Below are positions 9,273 to 19,853 of a stretch of 64,000 nt of DNA, one piece after another. Within the stretch, counting starts at the first letter, position 1. Each line of letters opens with the position of its first letter. The stretch comes from Vibrio diazotrophicus (GTDB lineage Bacteria; Pseudomonadota; Gammaproteobacteria; Enterobacterales; Vibrionaceae): contig NZ_CP151842.1 of NCBI RefSeq assembly GCF_038452265.1, forward strand, positions 2,728,001-2,792,000. The letters are read 5' to 3'. Below the pieces are notes generated by a model that was not told where the DNA came from, ran no database searches, and saw only the letters and a list, made by a program, of their open reading frames with translations. The position numbers and the translations under genes were made by a program.

Positions 9273-11966
9273 TTAGGCAATTTTGCCATGGCACTGCTTA
9301 TACTTCTTGCCTGAACCGCAAGGACAAGGTTCATTACGACCCACTTTACGTTCAGCTTGAGATTCAGACTCTTCACCATTCGCATTGGCGTGCTGAGCTT
9401 GACTCATACGAGCCGCTTGCTCTGCTTGAGCACGGCGTTGCTCCTCCATACGCTCAACTTCTTCTTGCTGTTGAACACGTACTTTAGAAAGAATCGCGAT
9501 CACGTCTGACTTCAGTGATTCTAGAAGCTCTTCGAACAGCTCAAACGATTCACGCTTGTACTCTTGTTTCGGGTTCTTCTGTGCATAGCCACGTAAGTGA
9601 ATACCTTGACGCAGGTGGTCCATAGCAGCAAGGTGCTCTTTCCACAGTGTATCAAGAGTCTGTAGCATTACAGATTTCTCAAAGTTACGCATCACTGAAG
9701 CGCCAACCACTTCTTCTTTGTTCTTATAAACCGTTACCGAGTTTTCAAGAATACGTTCGCGAAGTGCTTCTTCATACAGTTTGTCGTCTTCATCCAACCA
9801 AGACTGAATAGGCAGATCAAGATCGAAATCGTGCTTCAAGCGATCTTGTAGACCGGCGATATCCCACATGTCATCAAGTGATTGTGGTGGAATGTATTGA
9901 TCGATCACTGATGTCATAACGTCAGCACGGTTTTGTTCGATCATTTCACTAATATCGTCCGTGCTCATCAACTCATCACGAAGCTCGTAAACGACGCGAC
10001 GCTGATCATTGGCAACATCATCATATTCAAGAAGCTGTTTACGAATATCGAAGTTACGACCTTCAACTTTACGTTGAGCTTTTTCAATTGAGCGAGAAAG
10101 CATCTTAGATTCGATCGCTTCACCTTCTTCCATACCGCTTTGAATCAAGCTTGCCATACGGTCTGAAGTGAAAATACGTAGCAGTGTGTCTTCCATTGAC
10201 AGATAGAAACGAGAAGAACCCGCATCACCCTGACGACCTGAACGACCACGTAGCTGGTTATCGATACGACGTGATTCGTGACGCTCAGTACCAATGATAT
10301 GTAAACCACCGGCTTCTAAAACTTGATCGTGAACTTTACGCCATTCCGCTTTAATTGCGTCAATTTGCTCTTGAGTTGGATTGTTTAGCGATTCAACTTG
10401 CATCTGCCAGCTACCGCCAAGCACGATATCCGTACCACGACCAGCCATGTTAGTCGCGATAGTAACTGAACCTGGTTTACCCGCTTCAGCAACGATTTCC
10501 GCTTCTTTCTCATGGAACTTCGCGTTCAGTACGCTGTGTTTGATCTTTGCTTTCTTCAGTGCATTAGACAGCAATTCAGATTTTTCTATCGAAACCGTAC
10601 CAACCAGTACAGGCTGACCTTTTTCAACACAAATTTTAATGTCTTCGATGATAGCAGCAAACTTTTCAGCTTCTGTACGGTACACCATATCCGGCATATC
10701 GTTACGAATCATAGGCTTGTTAGTTGGAATAACCACTGTTTCCAAACCATAGATTTGTTGGAATTCAAATGCTTCTGTATCTGCTGTACCTGTCATACCT
10801 GACAGTTTTTCGTATAAACGGAAGTAGTTCTGGAAAGTAATCGATGCCAGAGTTTGGTTTTCGTTCTGGATCTTAACGCCTTCTTTCGCTTCAACTGCTT
10901 GATGCAAACCATCAGACCAACGACGACCAGGCATAGTACGGCCTGTGTGTTCATCAACGATAACGACTTCACCTTCTTCCGTCACAATGTAGTCGACGTT
11001 TTTCTCAAACAGAACGTGAGCACGTAGCGCAGCGTTCACATGGTGAAGCAGACTGATATTCGCAGGAGAGTAAAGTGTATCGCCCTCTTGCATTAAACCA
11101 TTCTTAACCAGCAACTCCTCAACAAATTCCTGACCAGTTTCAGTGAGGTAAACCTGCTTAGATTTCTCGTCTACAGTGTAGTGACCATCACCGCGGTACT
11201 CCTCAGAGTCTTCTTTATCTTGAAGCTGCAGAGACGGAATAAGAGTGTTAATGCGAGTATAGAGCTCAGAACTGTCTTCAGCCGGACCTGAGATAATTAA
11301 TGGTGTACGTGCTTCATCAATAAGAATTGAGTCAACCTCATCGACAACAGCAAAGAAACGTTCACGTTGCACGCGGTCTTCAGGGCGGAATGCCATGTTG
11401 TCACGAAGGTAGTCGAAGCCAAACTCGTTGTTTGTTCCGTATAAGATGTCTGCTTGGTAAGCTTCTTTCTTTGCAGGTGGCGACATGTTAGGTACGTTGA
11501 TACCAACTGTCAGACCTAGAAATTCAAATAGTGGGCGGTTTGTTTCTGCGTCACGCTTCGCTAGGTAGTCATTCACTGTAACAATGTGAACACCTTTGCT
11601 TGGCAAAGCATTCAGGTACGCTGGAAGCGTTGCTGTCAGTGTTTTACCTTCACCTGTACGCATCTCTGCAATTTGGCCAGAGTTCAGTACCATACCGCCG
11701 ATTAGCTGAACGTCAAAATGACGCATGCCAAATACACGCTTCGAAGCTTCACGAACAGTAGCGAATGCCTCAGGTAGTAATTGGTCTAGATTTTCACCTT
11801 GCTCAAGACGTTGACGAAACTCTACCGTTTTAGCCTTTAGCTCTTCATCGGACAGAGCTTCAAATGCAGGCTCATAATTATTAATTTCTTTTACAATTTT
11901 TCTTAGGCGGCGAAGTGTTCTGTCATTACGACTGCCGACCACTTTTGTCAGTAGCTTAGTTATCAT
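9273..11966 (-). CDS. secA: Preprotein translocase ATPase SecA
   Basis: 897 residues, full length. SecA is the motor that pushes unfolded preproteins through SecYEG. The DEAD-type nucleotide-binding domain shows Walker A (MRTGEGKT, near residue 102-109) and Walker B ([14 protein letters not shown], near 205-218). It is followed by the preprotein cross-linking region, the second helicase domain ([25 protein letters not shown]), the helical scaffold and a C-terminal zinc-binding tail [13 protein letters not shown] that binds SecB. Unlike E. coli, no secM-like arrest peptide gene precedes it; the upstream gene is the divergent dciA. Confidence 0.98.
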   Translation of the reverse strand: MITKLLTKVVGSRNDRTLRRLRKIVKEINNYEPAFEALSDEELKAKTVEFRQRLEQGENLDQLLPEAFATVREASKRVFGMRHFDVQLIGGMVLNSGQIAEMRTGEGKTLTATLPAYLNALPSKGVHIVTVNDYLAKRDAETNRPLFEFLGLTVGINVPNMSPPAKKEAYQADILYGTNNEFGFDYLRDNMAFRPEDRVQRERFFAVVDEVDSILIDEARTPLIISGPAEDSSELYTRINTLIPSLQLQDKEDSEEYRGDGHYTVDEKSKQVYLTETGQEFVEELLVKNGLMQEGDTLYSPANISLLHHVNAALRAHVLFEKNVDYIVTEEGEVVIVDEHTGRTMPGRRWSDGLHQAVEAKEGVKIQNENQTLASITFQNYFRLYEKLSGMTGTADTEAFEFQQIYGLETVVIPTNKPMIRNDMPDMVYRTEAEKFAAIIEDIKICVEKGQPVLVGTVSIEKSELLSNALKKAKIKHSVLNAKFHEKEAEIVAEAGKPGSVTIATNMAGRGTDIVLGGSWQMQVESLNNPTQEQIDAIKAEWRKVHDQVLEAGGLHIIGTERHESRRIDNQLRGRSGRQGDAGSSRFYLSMEDTLLRIFTSDRMASLIQSGMEEGEAIESKMLSRSIEKAQRKVEGRNFDIRKQLLEYDDVANDQRRVVYELRDELMSTDDISEMIEQNRADVMTSVIDQYIPPQSLDDMWDIAGLQDRLKHDFDLDLPIQSWLDEDDKLYEEALRERILENSVTVYKNKEEVVGASVMRNFEKSVMLQTLDTLWKEHLAAMDHLRQGIHLRGYAQKNPKQEYKRESFELFEELLESLKSDVIAILSKVRVQQQEEVERMEEQRRAQAEQAARMSQAQHANANGEESESQAERKVGRNEPCPCGSGKKYKQCHGKIA

Positions 11967-12298
11967 TTCTTGTGAATCTCTCTTTGCTTAGATCGTCCGC
12001 GATCTCTAAATGCCTTCAGTCTCTACCTGTTTTCAACTAAGGATACTGAGATAAATCATGTATCTTCTGATATTGTGATGATGACGTTTATTTTCAAGAC
12101 ACTAGTGGCGCATAGTTTAAGTAATTTTTCGTTCAACAACCAATAACATTAGGACTTGTTTGCTTTGAGCTTTGTATTTTGTGCACTAAGCCCAATGTTT
12201 TAGGCTATCGGGCACTAAAGAATACATCTTCAATCGCTCATTTCAGTCAGCAAAGAATCGTTATAGAATGCTGCAGAACTTTATAAAAGGAGTGCGGA
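11967..12298. other. secA/dciA divergent intergenic region
   Basis: 332 bp without a protein gene. A small perfect hairpin (AGATCG, TCCG, CGATCT at 11990-12005) lies in the secA leader, just upstream of its GAGAG ribosome binding site. A -10-like TATAGAAT (12262-12269) and a strong AAGGAG (12287-12292) precede dciA. No reading frame resembling the SecM secretion monitor (signal peptide plus C-terminal arrest motif) is present. No confident sigma70 promoter for secA could be picked by eye. Confidence 0.5.
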
Positions 12299-12757
12299 AT
12301 GCGAGATCATCGCCCCACATCTACAGACGAATTGATTGAGTCATCTCGGCTGAGTAAGTTACAACAGCACGCGAAAGAGATCATCCAGATCAACCAAATA
12401 TTAAAAACGCTTTTGCCTAAAGGTATTGAACCACATATAAGAGCGGCAAACGTTCGTGGTGGACATTTAGTTTTGGAAGCCGCTAGTGCATCGATCAAAA
12501 TGAAAGTGGACTATGAGCGGTTGAATATCCTCAACCAGCTGAGAAATCAGGGCTTTGGAAAACTGATCAGCATTGAAATAAAGATCAACCCAGCGATTTA
12601 TCGCACCCAAAAAGGTTCAAGCAAGGATCAAAAAGAGGCAATTCCTCGCCCCCCACTTTCAGAAAATGCCGCTTCATCGTTGTTAATGGTTGCTCAAAAT
12701 GCCAACCCTAAGGTTAAACAACGATTAGAGAACATCGCAAAACTCGCGAAAAAGTAA
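12299..12757 (+). CDS. dciA: DciA replicative helicase loader (DUF721)
   Basis: 152 residues. The N-terminal part (about 20-110) is the DUF721 fold, with LQQHAKEIIQINQILKTLLP and the LVLEAASASIKMKVDYERLNILNQLRNQG core. The C-terminal 45 residues are basic, low complexity and probably disordered. DciA is the ancestral loader of the DnaB helicase; the V. cholerae protein has been characterised and binds DNA and DnaB, while E. coli uses the phage-derived DnaC instead. ATG is preceded by AAGGAG at a good distance. It sits between lpxC and secA, facing both convergently or divergently, and ends at a shared terminator. Confidence 0.88.
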   Translation: MRDHRPTSTDELIESSRLSKLQQHAKEIIQINQILKTLLPKGIEPHIRAANVRGGHLVLEAASASIKMKVDYERLNILNQLRNQGFGKLISIEIKINPAIYRTQKGSSKDQKEAIPRPPLSENAASSLLMVAQNANPKVKQRLENIAKLAKK

Positions 12758-12800
12758 CTTTTAAAATATAAAGTAGTTTTACCAACGATAGACACAAAAA

Positions 12801-12819
12801 AGCCAGACTTAGTCTGGCT
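12801..12819. terminator. Bidirectional terminator between dciA and lpxC
   Basis: A near-perfect palindrome, AGCCAGACT-T-AGTCTGGCT, is flanked by A-tracts on the left (AAAAA) and T-rich sequence on the right. It can end dciA (plus) and lpxC (minus) transcripts. Confidence 0.85.
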
Positions 12820-12837
12820 TCTTAAAATCTTGATGTT

Positions 12838-13755
12838 TTACGCTAGAACCACGTTTGGGTCTGCAAACGCTACTGGTGAACCTACTTCCTCTTCGAAAGT
12901 CGCCCACTCCCAAGCTTCTTGATCTGCCAATACTTTACGTAGTAATTGGTTATTCAGACCATGACCTGATTTATAAGCACTGAACTCACCAACAATAGCA
13001 TGACCACACATGTACAAGTCACCAATTGCATCAAGTACTTTGTGAGTCACAAACTCGTTAGCGAAACGCAGGCCTTCTTCGTTAAGAATGCGGTAATCAT
13101 CCAAAACGATAGCACAGTCAAAGCTGCCACCTAAACATAGGTTTTGCGATTGCAAGTACTCGATATCACGCATGAAACCGAAAGTACGAGCGCGAGAAAT
13201 CTCTTTGATAAAGCCTTGAGTTGAAAAATCAAACACTAAGCGTTGATCGTCACCATCGATTGCTGGGTGGTCAAACTCAATTTGGAAATCCATTTTGAAG
13301 CCGTTATGTGGACGCATTTCAGCCCACTTATCACCATCTTCAAAACGAACTGGCTTTTTAATACGGATGAATCGCTTAGGCGCGTTTTGAGTCTCGATAC
13401 CTGCTTGTTGAAGAAGGTATACAAACGGACTCGCACTACCATCCATAATTGGAATTTCTGGTGCATCCACTTCGATAATGACGTTATCAATACCCATACC
13501 AGCAAGAGCTGCACTTAAGTGCTCTACAGTAGAGATACGAATGCCTTCATCGTTAACTAATGCAGTACACAGCATAGTGTCGCGTACAGATTCTGGGTCA
13601 GCTGGAAAATCAACTGGTGGATTTACGTCAGTACGACGGTAAATAATACCTGTGTTTGCAGCGGCTGGGCGAAGAGTAAGCGTGACTTTACGACCAGAGT
13701 GGAGACCCACACCAGTTGTTTTCACTATCTCTTTCAGAGTACGTTGTCTGATCAT
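12838..13755 (-). CDS. lpxC: UDP-3-O-acyl-N-acetylglucosamine deacetylase
   Basis: 305 residues. LpxC catalyses the committed step of lipid A synthesis, a zinc-dependent deacetylation. The zinc ligands are present at the expected places: His79 ([12 protein letters not shown]), His238 and Asp242 ([13 protein letters not shown]). The catalytic His265 is in YKSGHGLNN and Lys239 is also conserved. It is the last gene of the dcw cluster, as in E. coli, with a promoter of its own directly after ftsZ. In E. coli LpxC is degraded by FtsH through its C-terminus; here the tail is ADPNVVLA. Confidence 0.97.
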   Translation of the reverse strand: MIRQRTLKEIVKTTGVGLHSGRKVTLTLRPAAANTGIIYRRTDVNPPVDFPADPESVRDTMLCTALVNDEGIRISTVEHLSAALAGMGIDNVIIEVDAPEIPIMDGSASPFVYLLQQAGIETQNAPKRFIRIKKPVRFEDGDKWAEMRPHNGFKMDFQIEFDHPAIDGDDQRLVFDFSTQGFIKEISRARTFGFMRDIEYLQSQNLCLGGSFDCAIVLDDYRILNEEGLRFANEFVTHKVLDAIGDLYMCGHAIVGEFSAYKSGHGLNNQLLRKVLADQEAWEWATFEEEVGSPVAFADPNVVLA

Positions 13756-13786
13756 CTGTTTGCCTCTAAATCAATGCCACAAAGCT

Positions 13787-13808
13787 CGGCCGGTAACTTT
13801 ACCGACCG
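13787..13808 (-). terminator. Hairpin between ftsZ and lpxC (attenuator or ftsZ terminator candidate)
   Basis: On the minus strand CGGTCGGTAA, AG, TTACCGGCCG forms a 10-bp stem (one G-U pair) with almost no loop. No U-tract follows, only AGCTTTGTGG. It overlaps the predicted lpxC transcription start, so it could also structure the 5' end of the lpxC mRNA. Confidence 0.45.
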
Positions 13809-13810
13809 AC

Positions 13811-13838
13811 ATATTACCAAAATTTTGAACACTGTCAA
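13811..13838 (-). promoter_or_regulatory. sigma70 promoter of lpxC
   Basis: On the minus strand a consensus -35 TTGACA (13833-13838), a 16-bp spacer and -10 TAATAT (13811-13816), immediately after the ftsZ stop codon at 13853. The predicted start near 13804 gives a leader of about 50 nt. Confidence 0.75.
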
Positions 13839-13852
13839 ATTGTGGCGGTATT

Positions 13853-15067
13853 TTAATCAGCCTGACGACGTAAAAACGCAGGTATATCCAGATATCCACT
13901 CTCTTTTTCTGGCTTCGGAGCAACATTCTGCCCTTGGCTAGAAGAAGAAGAGGTATTTGACGTCGGTGAAGGCTGTACTTTCACTTCTGTCTTTTCATGC
14001 AAAGGTTGTGCCGGTTTCTCTTCCACTTTTGCTGCTACCGCAACTTGTGGTTGAGTGACTGGTGCAACTTTCGCTTTACCGCCTGCAACTAAAGTAATAT
14101 CTGGTTTTCTTTCGTTACCAATACCTGTAGCTACAACCGTTACGCGAATTTCATCAGCCATATCTGGATCTAACGATGTACCGATAACGACAGTTGCATT
14201 GTCAGAAGCAAACGCTTTAACAGTGTTACCAACCGTTTCGAACTCATCAAGTCTCATATCCAGACCAGCAGTGATGTTAACCAATACGCCGCGAGCACCA
14301 GCAAGATCGATGTCTTCAAGTAGAGGACTTGAAATTGCCATTTCAGCAGCTTCTTCAGCGCGGTCTTCACCTTTGGCAATACCACTACCCATCATAGCGT
14401 GACCCATTTCAGACATTACGGTGCGTACGTCTGCAAAGTCCACGTTAATCATGCCAGGGCGAGTGATTAGCTCTGCAATCCCTTGTACTGCATTCTTAAG
14501 TACGTCATTCGCGCTAGCAAAGGCTTCAAGTAAAGTGATACCACGACCCAGTACTTTCAACAGTTTTTCATTTGGAATAGTAATCAAAGAGTCAACATGT
14601 TTAGAAAGCTCTTCAATTCCTTGTTCAGCAAACGCAAGACGTTTTTTACCTTCAAAGCTAAATGGTTTAGTCACTACAGCAACGGTTAAGATGCCCAGTT
14701 CTTTTGCCACTTCAGCAATAACAGGAGCAGCACCAGTACCGGTACCGCCGCCCATACCAGCTGCGATAAACACCATATCGGCACCAGCTAGTAATTCTTT
14801 AATTCGATCTCGGCTTTCTAGAGCTGCATCACGTCCCACTTGAGGATTAGCACCTGCGCCCAAACCTTTAGTGATATCACCACCGATTTGAATGACGCTG
14901 CTTACGCTGGTTTTGCGAAGTGCTTGTGCATCCGTGTTGATACTGATGAATTCCACGCCTTCAATGGACTCACGCACCATATGTTCTACAGCGTTACCGC
15001 CGCCGCCACCAACTCCAACAACTTTAATTACCGCGTCGTCAGACATTTCCATCATCGGTTCAAACAT
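13853..15067 (-). CDS. ftsZ: Cell division GTPase FtsZ
   Basis: 404 residues. FtsZ polymerises at midcell into the Z ring. The tubulin signature GGGTGTG is near residues 104-110, in [20 protein letters not shown], and the T7 synergy loop [11 protein letters not shown] is near 207. A variable, glutamine/serine-rich linker (about 320-390) leads to the conserved C-terminal peptide [11 protein letters not shown], which binds FtsA, ZipA and other partners. It lies 30 bp after ftsA. Confidence 0.98.
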   Translation of the reverse strand: MFEPMMEMSDDAVIKVVGVGGGGGNAVEHMVRESIEGVEFISINTDAQALRKTSVSSVIQIGGDITKGLGAGANPQVGRDAALESRDRIKELLAGADMVFIAAGMGGGTGTGAAPVIAEVAKELGILTVAVVTKPFSFEGKKRLAFAEQGIEELSKHVDSLITIPNEKLLKVLGRGITLLEAFASANDVLKNAVQGIAELITRPGMINVDFADVRTVMSEMGHAMMGSGIAKGEDRAEEAAEMAISSPLLEDIDLAGARGVLVNITAGLDMRLDEFETVGNTVKAFASDNATVVIGTSLDPDMADEIRVTVVATGIGNERKPDITLVAGGKAKVAPVTQPQVAVAAKVEEKPAQPLHEKTEVKVQPSPTSNTSSSSSQGQNVAPKPEKESGYLDIPAFLRRQAD

Positions 15068-15097
15068 GTGTTATCTCCGTTTTTCCTGCAACTCAGG

Positions 15098-16360
15098 TTA
15101 AAACTCTTTTTGTATCCAATTACGCAAACGACCAAATACACTAGACACTGATTGGCGCTTAGGCTCTTGAAACTCAATGTCGTCATTAATTTGACTGTCT
15201 TTCGCGTAATGAAGTAAACCAACTGCCGTAGAATGATACGGCTCTTTAACGTAATCAGTAAGTCCACTCACTTCGAGAGGCTTACCTACCCTAACTTGAT
15301 TGCGGAATACACGCTCTGCACATTCCACTAAACCTTCAATTTGCGAAGCACCACCAGTTAGAACAACACCTGCAGCTAAATGGTGCTTAATGCCTTCTTT
15401 TCGCAAATTCTCTTGGACACTATCGATGGTCTGGTTAACTAAGCCCATTAACTCAGTGTAGCGAGGCTCAATCACTTCCGACAAGGTTTGACGTTGTAAA
15501 CTTCGTGATGGTCTTCCGCCAACACTTGGTACATTTACCGTATCATCCTTACTCACCAACTCACTTAACGCACAGCCGTACTTAACTTTGATCTCTTCAG
15601 CGTCGTTAACTGGGGTGCCGAAAGCAAACGCTATATCGCTTGTAACCGCATTGCCCGCGTACGAGAATACTTCTGTATGTCTTAGCGCACCACCAGTCCA
15701 AATAGCGATATCCATCGTACCAGCACCAATGTCAATAACACACACACCAAGCTCTCGCTCGTCTTCAGTGATAACAGCATTACTTGCTGCTAACCCTGAA
15801 TACACTAACTGCTCAACTTTCAATCCGCAACGTTCAACAGCTTTAATAATGTTTCTTGCCATATCACTATGGCAAGTAATCAAGTGCACGCTGACTTCCA
15901 TGCGTACTCCCGATAATCCTAGCGGATTTTTTATACCTTCCTGATAATCAATCGTAAATTCTTGAGGAATTACATGCAAAATACGCTGTTCCTCACTAAT
16001 TTTAATCGACTTCGCGGTATGAATAGCACGATCCATATCCTCTTGAGAAACTTCGCCCTCAGAAATAGTTCCCATGCCTTTTTCAATTCTACTTGTAATA
16101 TGTCGACCAGAGATCGATAGAAACACATTACTAATTTGGCACTCAGCCATCAATTCAGCTTGGTCAATTGCACGCTGAACAGATTTAACCACCGACTCTA
16201 GATCATTTACGCCGCCTTTATCCATTCCTCTGGAAGGGCTGGTACCTGCGCCAATGATATTAATTTGACCGTCAGGAAGTAATTCACCAACTAAGGCTGA
16301 AACGGTGGCTGTGCCTATATCGAGACCAACAATTAATTTGTCATCAGCTGTTTTACTCAT
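15098..16360 (-). CDS. ftsA: Cell division protein FtsA
   Basis: 420 residues, an actin-like ATPase that tethers FtsZ to the membrane. Actin-fold phosphate loops are visible at LIVGLDIGTATVSALVGE (about 9-26), VCVIDIGAGTMDIAIW (about 205-220) and AAGVVLTGGASQIEGL (about 335-350). The C-terminal amphipathic membrane-targeting helix is present (GRLRNWIQKEF). The start overlaps the end of ftsQ by 8 bp, suggesting translational coupling. Confidence 0.97.
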   Translation of the reverse strand: MSKTADDKLIVGLDIGTATVSALVGELLPDGQINIIGAGTSPSRGMDKGGVNDLESVVKSVQRAIDQAELMAECQISNVFLSISGRHITSRIEKGMGTISEGEVSQEDMDRAIHTAKSIKISEEQRILHVIPQEFTIDYQEGIKNPLGLSGVRMEVSVHLITCHSDMARNIIKAVERCGLKVEQLVYSGLAASNAVITEDERELGVCVIDIGAGTMDIAIWTGGALRHTEVFSYAGNAVTSDIAFAFGTPVNDAEEIKVKYGCALSELVSKDDTVNVPSVGGRPSRSLQRQTLSEVIEPRYTELMGLVNQTIDSVQENLRKEGIKHHLAAGVVLTGGASQIEGLVECAERVFRNQVRVGKPLEVSGLTDYVKEPYHSTAVGLLHYAKDSQINDDIEFQEPKRQSVSSVFGRLRNWIQKEF

Positions 16361-17135
16361 CTGTGCTCTCTTGCGCTAATTCTTGATCAGGAAACCAACC
16401 AACGGCCGCTCCGGTATCGTATCTGAGATCGATATAACTCACACGTTCAGCATCATTACCTAGCTGCTTGTAGAGTAAAAAGAAACGGTTAATTCGCTCT
16501 TCTAAAGACTCTTTTCCTAATTCTAAGCGAATTCCATTGTCTAAAATAATTTGCCAAGCTCGACGCTCGTTTAATACCAGAGAGGATATATTTAAACCAA
16601 TCTGCTGAAATTTAGGGCTGTATTCTTTCCAAATATTTAAAACTTCAGGTGCACTGCCATCTGGTCCATATAGTTTGACATGTTCTTCATTTACTTGAGC
16701 AATATCGCCATTAAAGACAATACCTTTATCATCAAGCAACGAATTACCATTCCAAATAGCTTTAACCTGATATTCAGTTAAAAATACTTTTATTGTGTCT
16801 GGCCACTGTTTGCGGATTGAAGCATGAGATACCCAAGGAATTGACTGAGCACTGGATTGCAGCTCGTTAATATCCTGCGACATAAATGTGCCAATATGAT
16901 CAAGTTGACCAAAAGCACGCTGAACATCAAACGCGGATACGTATTGTAAGTCACCTTGCAAAACTATCTTTGAGAGCGGCAGCCTCTCTTCATCCCACAT
17001 CCAACTGATCGTTGAATACAACAAAACACCAACCAACAACAACACCATAAGTAAAAAGCTGGCACCTACGATGTGCTCTCTGACTAATGGTGAACGGGAC
17101 ATAATACGACCTTGAGAAAATGTACTATTTATCAA
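16353..17135 (-). CDS. ftsQ: Cell division protein FtsQ
   Basis: 260 residues; bitopic inner membrane protein of the FtsQLB divisome complex. A short cytoplasmic tail is followed by one membrane helix (about residues 25-48, ASFLLMVLLLVGVLLYSTISW), a POTRA domain (about 53-125, beginning LSKIVLQGDLQYVSAFDV) and the beta domain that contacts FtsB/FtsL. Several ATG and GTG codons lie near the start; MINSTFSQGRIMSRSPLVREH is the longest form and MSRSPLVREH at 17102 is an alternative. In E. coli ddlB precedes it; here a 182-bp gap with a promoter does. Confidence 0.92.
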   Translation of the reverse strand: MINSTFSQGRIMSRSPLVREHIVGASFLLMVLLLVGVLLYSTISWMWDEERLPLSKIVLQGDLQYVSAFDVQRAFGQLDHIGTFMSQDINELQSSAQSIPWVSHASIRKQWPDTIKVFLTEYQVKAIWNGNSLLDDKGIVFNGDIAQVNEEHVKLYGPDGSAPEVLNIWKEYSPKFQQIGLNISSLVLNERRAWQIILDNGIRLELGKESLEERINRFFLLYKQLGNDAERVSYIDLRYDTGAAVGWFPDQELAQESTDE

Positions 17136-17220
17136 AGTTCGTTGTTCCTGTTGACGACTGGCAATTTAATTCCCTATTTCAATGTACAATAGAGGCAAAA
17201 GCAATAACTTTAACCTAAGG

Positions 17221-17248
17221 ATTATACTGAGGACACTAAAAGTATCAA
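17221..17248 (-). promoter_or_regulatory. Promoter upstream of ftsQAZ, in the murC-ftsQ gap
   Basis: On the minus strand -35 TTGATA (17243-17248), 16-bp spacer, and a perfect -10 TATAAT (17221-17226). It lies about 85 bp upstream of the ftsQ start in the only sizeable gap in the division cluster. Expected to add ftsQAZ transcription on top of read-through from rsmH. Confidence 0.7.
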
Positions 17249-17317
17249 ACACTCAAATAAATAAAACTGGTAGGAGTACCACCAATATCACGAATGGGAC
17301 ACCCATAAGCAACGAAT

Positions 17318-18778
17318 TTAATATTTTTGCATCTTTTCAATATTCAATTGTAAAGATTGTAAGTGTTTGGCTACTTTGCCCACATCACCAGCGCCTTGAG
17401 TCAGAACTAAGTCACCATCTTGTAATACATTGGCTAACACAGCAGGCAAAGTCTTACTATCTGAAACGAAGATAGGGTCAACTTTTCCTCGACTACGAAT
17501 GGTTCGACAAAGTGAACGACCATCTGCACCTGCAATTGGCTTTTCACCTGCAGAATAAACATCCAGCATAATCAGTACATCGACCTGCTCTAGCACATTA
17601 GCAAAATCATCATAGAGATCGCGAGTACGAGTATAACGGTGTGGCTGGAATATCATCACCAGACGCTTATCAGTCCAGCCGCTACGAGCAGCTTTGATGG
17701 TAACGTCCACTTCTGTTGGATGGTGACCATAGTCGTCCACCAGCATTGCAACACCATTACCGGTTTCGAATTCACCTAAATGATCAAAGCGACGACCTGT
17801 ACCTTGTGTACTAATCAATGCTTTTAGAATGGCTTCATCACTGATGTCATCCTCCGTCGCAACTGCTATTGCAGCCGAAGCATTGAGAGCATTGTGGCGG
17901 CCTGGAATGTTCAGCGTAATGTCTAAATTCTGTTTTCCTTCACGAACAACCGTGAACTGGCCTTGTTGTCCTTGCTGACGGTAGTTTTCAATACGCACAT
18001 CCGCATCTTCAGAGAAACCATAAGTGATAACCTGACGGCTAATTCGTGGAATCAGTTCACGAACCACTGGATCATCAATACATAAAATGGCTTGACCGTA
18101 AAATGGCAGATTATGCAAGAAGTCGACGAACGTCTGCTTCAACGTTTCGAAGTCACCGCCATAAGTATCCATATGGTCAGCTTCAATGTTGGTCACAATG
18201 GTAGCCATTGGCTGCAAGTGAAGAAATGATGCATCACTCTCATCAGCTTCAGCAATCAGTACTCGGCTTGAGCCTAAACGAGCGTTTGTGCCCGCGCTTT
18301 TCACTAAACCACCGTTAACAAAAGTCGGGTCCATACCTGCTTCTGAATAGATTTGAGTCACTAGAGCGGTAGTGGTTGTTTTGCCGTGCGTACCCGCAAC
18401 TGCGATACCATGACGGAAACGCATCAACTCAGCTAACATTTCAGCGCGACGTACAATTGGAATACGCTTTTCACGAGCCGCTTGAATTTCTGGGTTTTGC
18501 TCATTAATCGCCGTTGATACAACCACCACACTTGCTTGGTCAATGTTCGACGCTTGATGACCAATGAATACAGACGCACCGATACTTTCTAAACGTTCGG
18601 TCACCGCATTAGCCGCGATGTCAGAGCCTGTGATCTGATAACCTTCATTCAGTAACACTTCCGCTATACCGCTCATACCTGCACCACCTATGCCGATAAA
18701 GTGTATGCATTTAACTCGGCGCATTTCAGGCACCATTGCTCGGATTTGAGCTAAGTCTTGAGTATGTTTGATCTTCAT
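17318..18778 (-). CDS. murC: UDP-N-acetylmuramate--L-alanine ligase
   Basis: 486 residues from the ATG at 18778; the frame is open further but [15 protein letters not shown] is the family N-terminus. MurC adds the first amino acid of the peptide stem. The N-terminal Rossmann-like UDP-binding motif [17 protein letters not shown] (about 26-42), the ATP P-loop AGTHGKTTT (128-136), the middle-domain DESDASFL and EADHMD motifs, and the C-terminal ligase motif [10 protein letters not shown] are all present. It follows murG by 10 bp. Confidence 0.96.
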   Translation of the reverse strand: MKIKHTQDLAQIRAMVPEMRRVKCIHFIGIGGAGMSGIAEVLLNEGYQITGSDIAANAVTERLESIGASVFIGHQASNIDQASVVVVSTAINEQNPEIQAAREKRIPIVRRAEMLAELMRFRHGIAVAGTHGKTTTTALVTQIYSEAGMDPTFVNGGLVKSAGTNARLGSSRVLIAEADESDASFLHLQPMATIVTNIEADHMDTYGGDFETLKQTFVDFLHNLPFYGQAILCIDDPVVRELIPRISRQVITYGFSEDADVRIENYRQQGQQGQFTVVREGKQNLDITLNIPGRHNALNASAAIAVATEDDISDEAILKALISTQGTGRRFDHLGEFETGNGVAMLVDDYGHHPTEVDVTIKAARSGWTDKRLVMIFQPHRYTRTRDLYDDFANVLEQVDVLIMLDVYSAGEKPIAGADGRSLCRTIRSRGKVDPIFVSDSKTLPAVLANVLQDGDLVLTQGAGDVGKVAKHLQSLQLNIEKMQKY

Positions 18779-18788
18779 GAATAGGTTC

Positions 18789-19853
18789 TCATTTCTCAGT
18801 AATAGCGATAATGGCATCAGCAACCACTTGGTCTGCGTCTAATTTTGCTGCTTGACGAGCTTTGTTAGCCATATCTAATAATTGGGTGCGTTCGAGTTGA
18901 GCAATAGTTTGACTGAGCTTTTCAACCGTCAATTGCGGCTGTTCTATCATTTTGGCTGCGCCACATTCTACTAAATGATCGGCATTCAGTGCTTGTTGCC
19001 TATCTTTGTGCATAAATGGGATGAAAATAGCAGCAACGCCTGCTGCTGAAATTTCTGAAACCGTTAACGCACCAGAGCGACAAACTAACAAATCCGCCCA
19101 TGCGTAAGCTTGCGCAATATCATCAATAAATTCGGTTACCTGAAAGTTCTTAGCACCAGCCACTTGGTAAGCTTGCTCAACTTCCGCTTTATTGTCTTTA
19201 CCAGCCTGATGACGCACTTCATAGCATTCGCCTAATTTTGCCATCACTTCTGGTAATGTTTGATTGAGAATTCTTGCACCTTGGCTACCGCCCATGACCA
19301 ACACACGGATAGGACCACTGCGTTCAGCAAGACGTTGATTCGGTTCGGGCAGTTCAACGACGTCCGTACGAACAGGGTTTCCGACCACGGGCGCATTCGG
19401 AAACGCACCATTGAAAGCCTGAAACACTCGCGATGCAATTTTCGATAACCACTGATTGGTTAAGCCGGCTACCGCATTTTGCTCATGCAGAATAACGGGA
19501 ATACCTTGCAACCAAGCAGCGATACCACCAGGTCCGCTGACGTATCCGCCCATACCAAGTACCGCATCAGGTTGCCAAGCTTTCATGTGGCGTCTGGCTT
19601 GCAAAATGGCATTAATGATTTGAAAAGGCGCTTTAATCAAACGAGCAATACCTTGCCCACGCAGCCCTTTTACACGAATAAAATCAATCTCAATACCATG
19701 CTTAGGTACTAAGTCGGCTTCCATACGGTCAGCCGTGCCTAACCAGCGAATTTCCCAGCCTTGCTGTTGAAGCTTCTTCGCCACTGCCAATCCCGGGAAA
19801 ACGTGACCGCCAGTACCACCAGCCATCACCATTAAACGTTTCTTATTCTTCAT
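18789..19853 (-). CDS. murG: UDP-GlcNAc transferase MurG (lipid II synthase)
   Basis: 354 residues. MurG transfers GlcNAc to lipid I on the inner face of the membrane to make lipid II. The GT-B fold motifs are present: [16 protein letters not shown] (about 10-25), [11 protein letters not shown] (about 100-110), [12 protein letters not shown] (about 185-196), and the UDP-GlcNAc binding stretch [11 protein letters not shown] followed by [15 protein letters not shown]. Its start overlaps the end of ftsW by 11 bp. Confidence 0.97.
   Translation of the reverse strand: MKNKKRLMVMAGGTGGHVFPGLAVAKKLQQQGWEIRWLGTADRMEADLVPKHGIEIDFIRVKGLRGQGIARLIKAPFQIINAILQARRHMKAWQPDAVLGMGGYVSGPGGIAAWLQGIPVILHEQNAVAGLTNQWLSKIASRVFQAFNGAFPNAPVVGNPVRTDVVELPEPNQRLAERSGPIRVLVMGGSQGARILNQTLPEVMAKLGECYEVRHQAGKDNKAEVEQAYQVAGAKNFQVTEFIDDIAQAYAWADLLVCRSGALTVSEISAAGVAAIFIPFMHKDRQQALNADHLVECGAAKMIEQPQLTVEKLSQTIAQLERTQLLDMANKARQAAKLDADQVVADAIIAITEK

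Noticed and set aside
11967..12298. Possible secM gene upstream of secA
   Set aside because: No frame here combines a signal peptide and a C-terminal arrest motif, and the next gene (dciA) is divergent.
12299..12757. dciA considered as secM or a regulator of secA
   Set aside because: The protein has the DUF721 core and no signal peptide; DciA is the better supported call.
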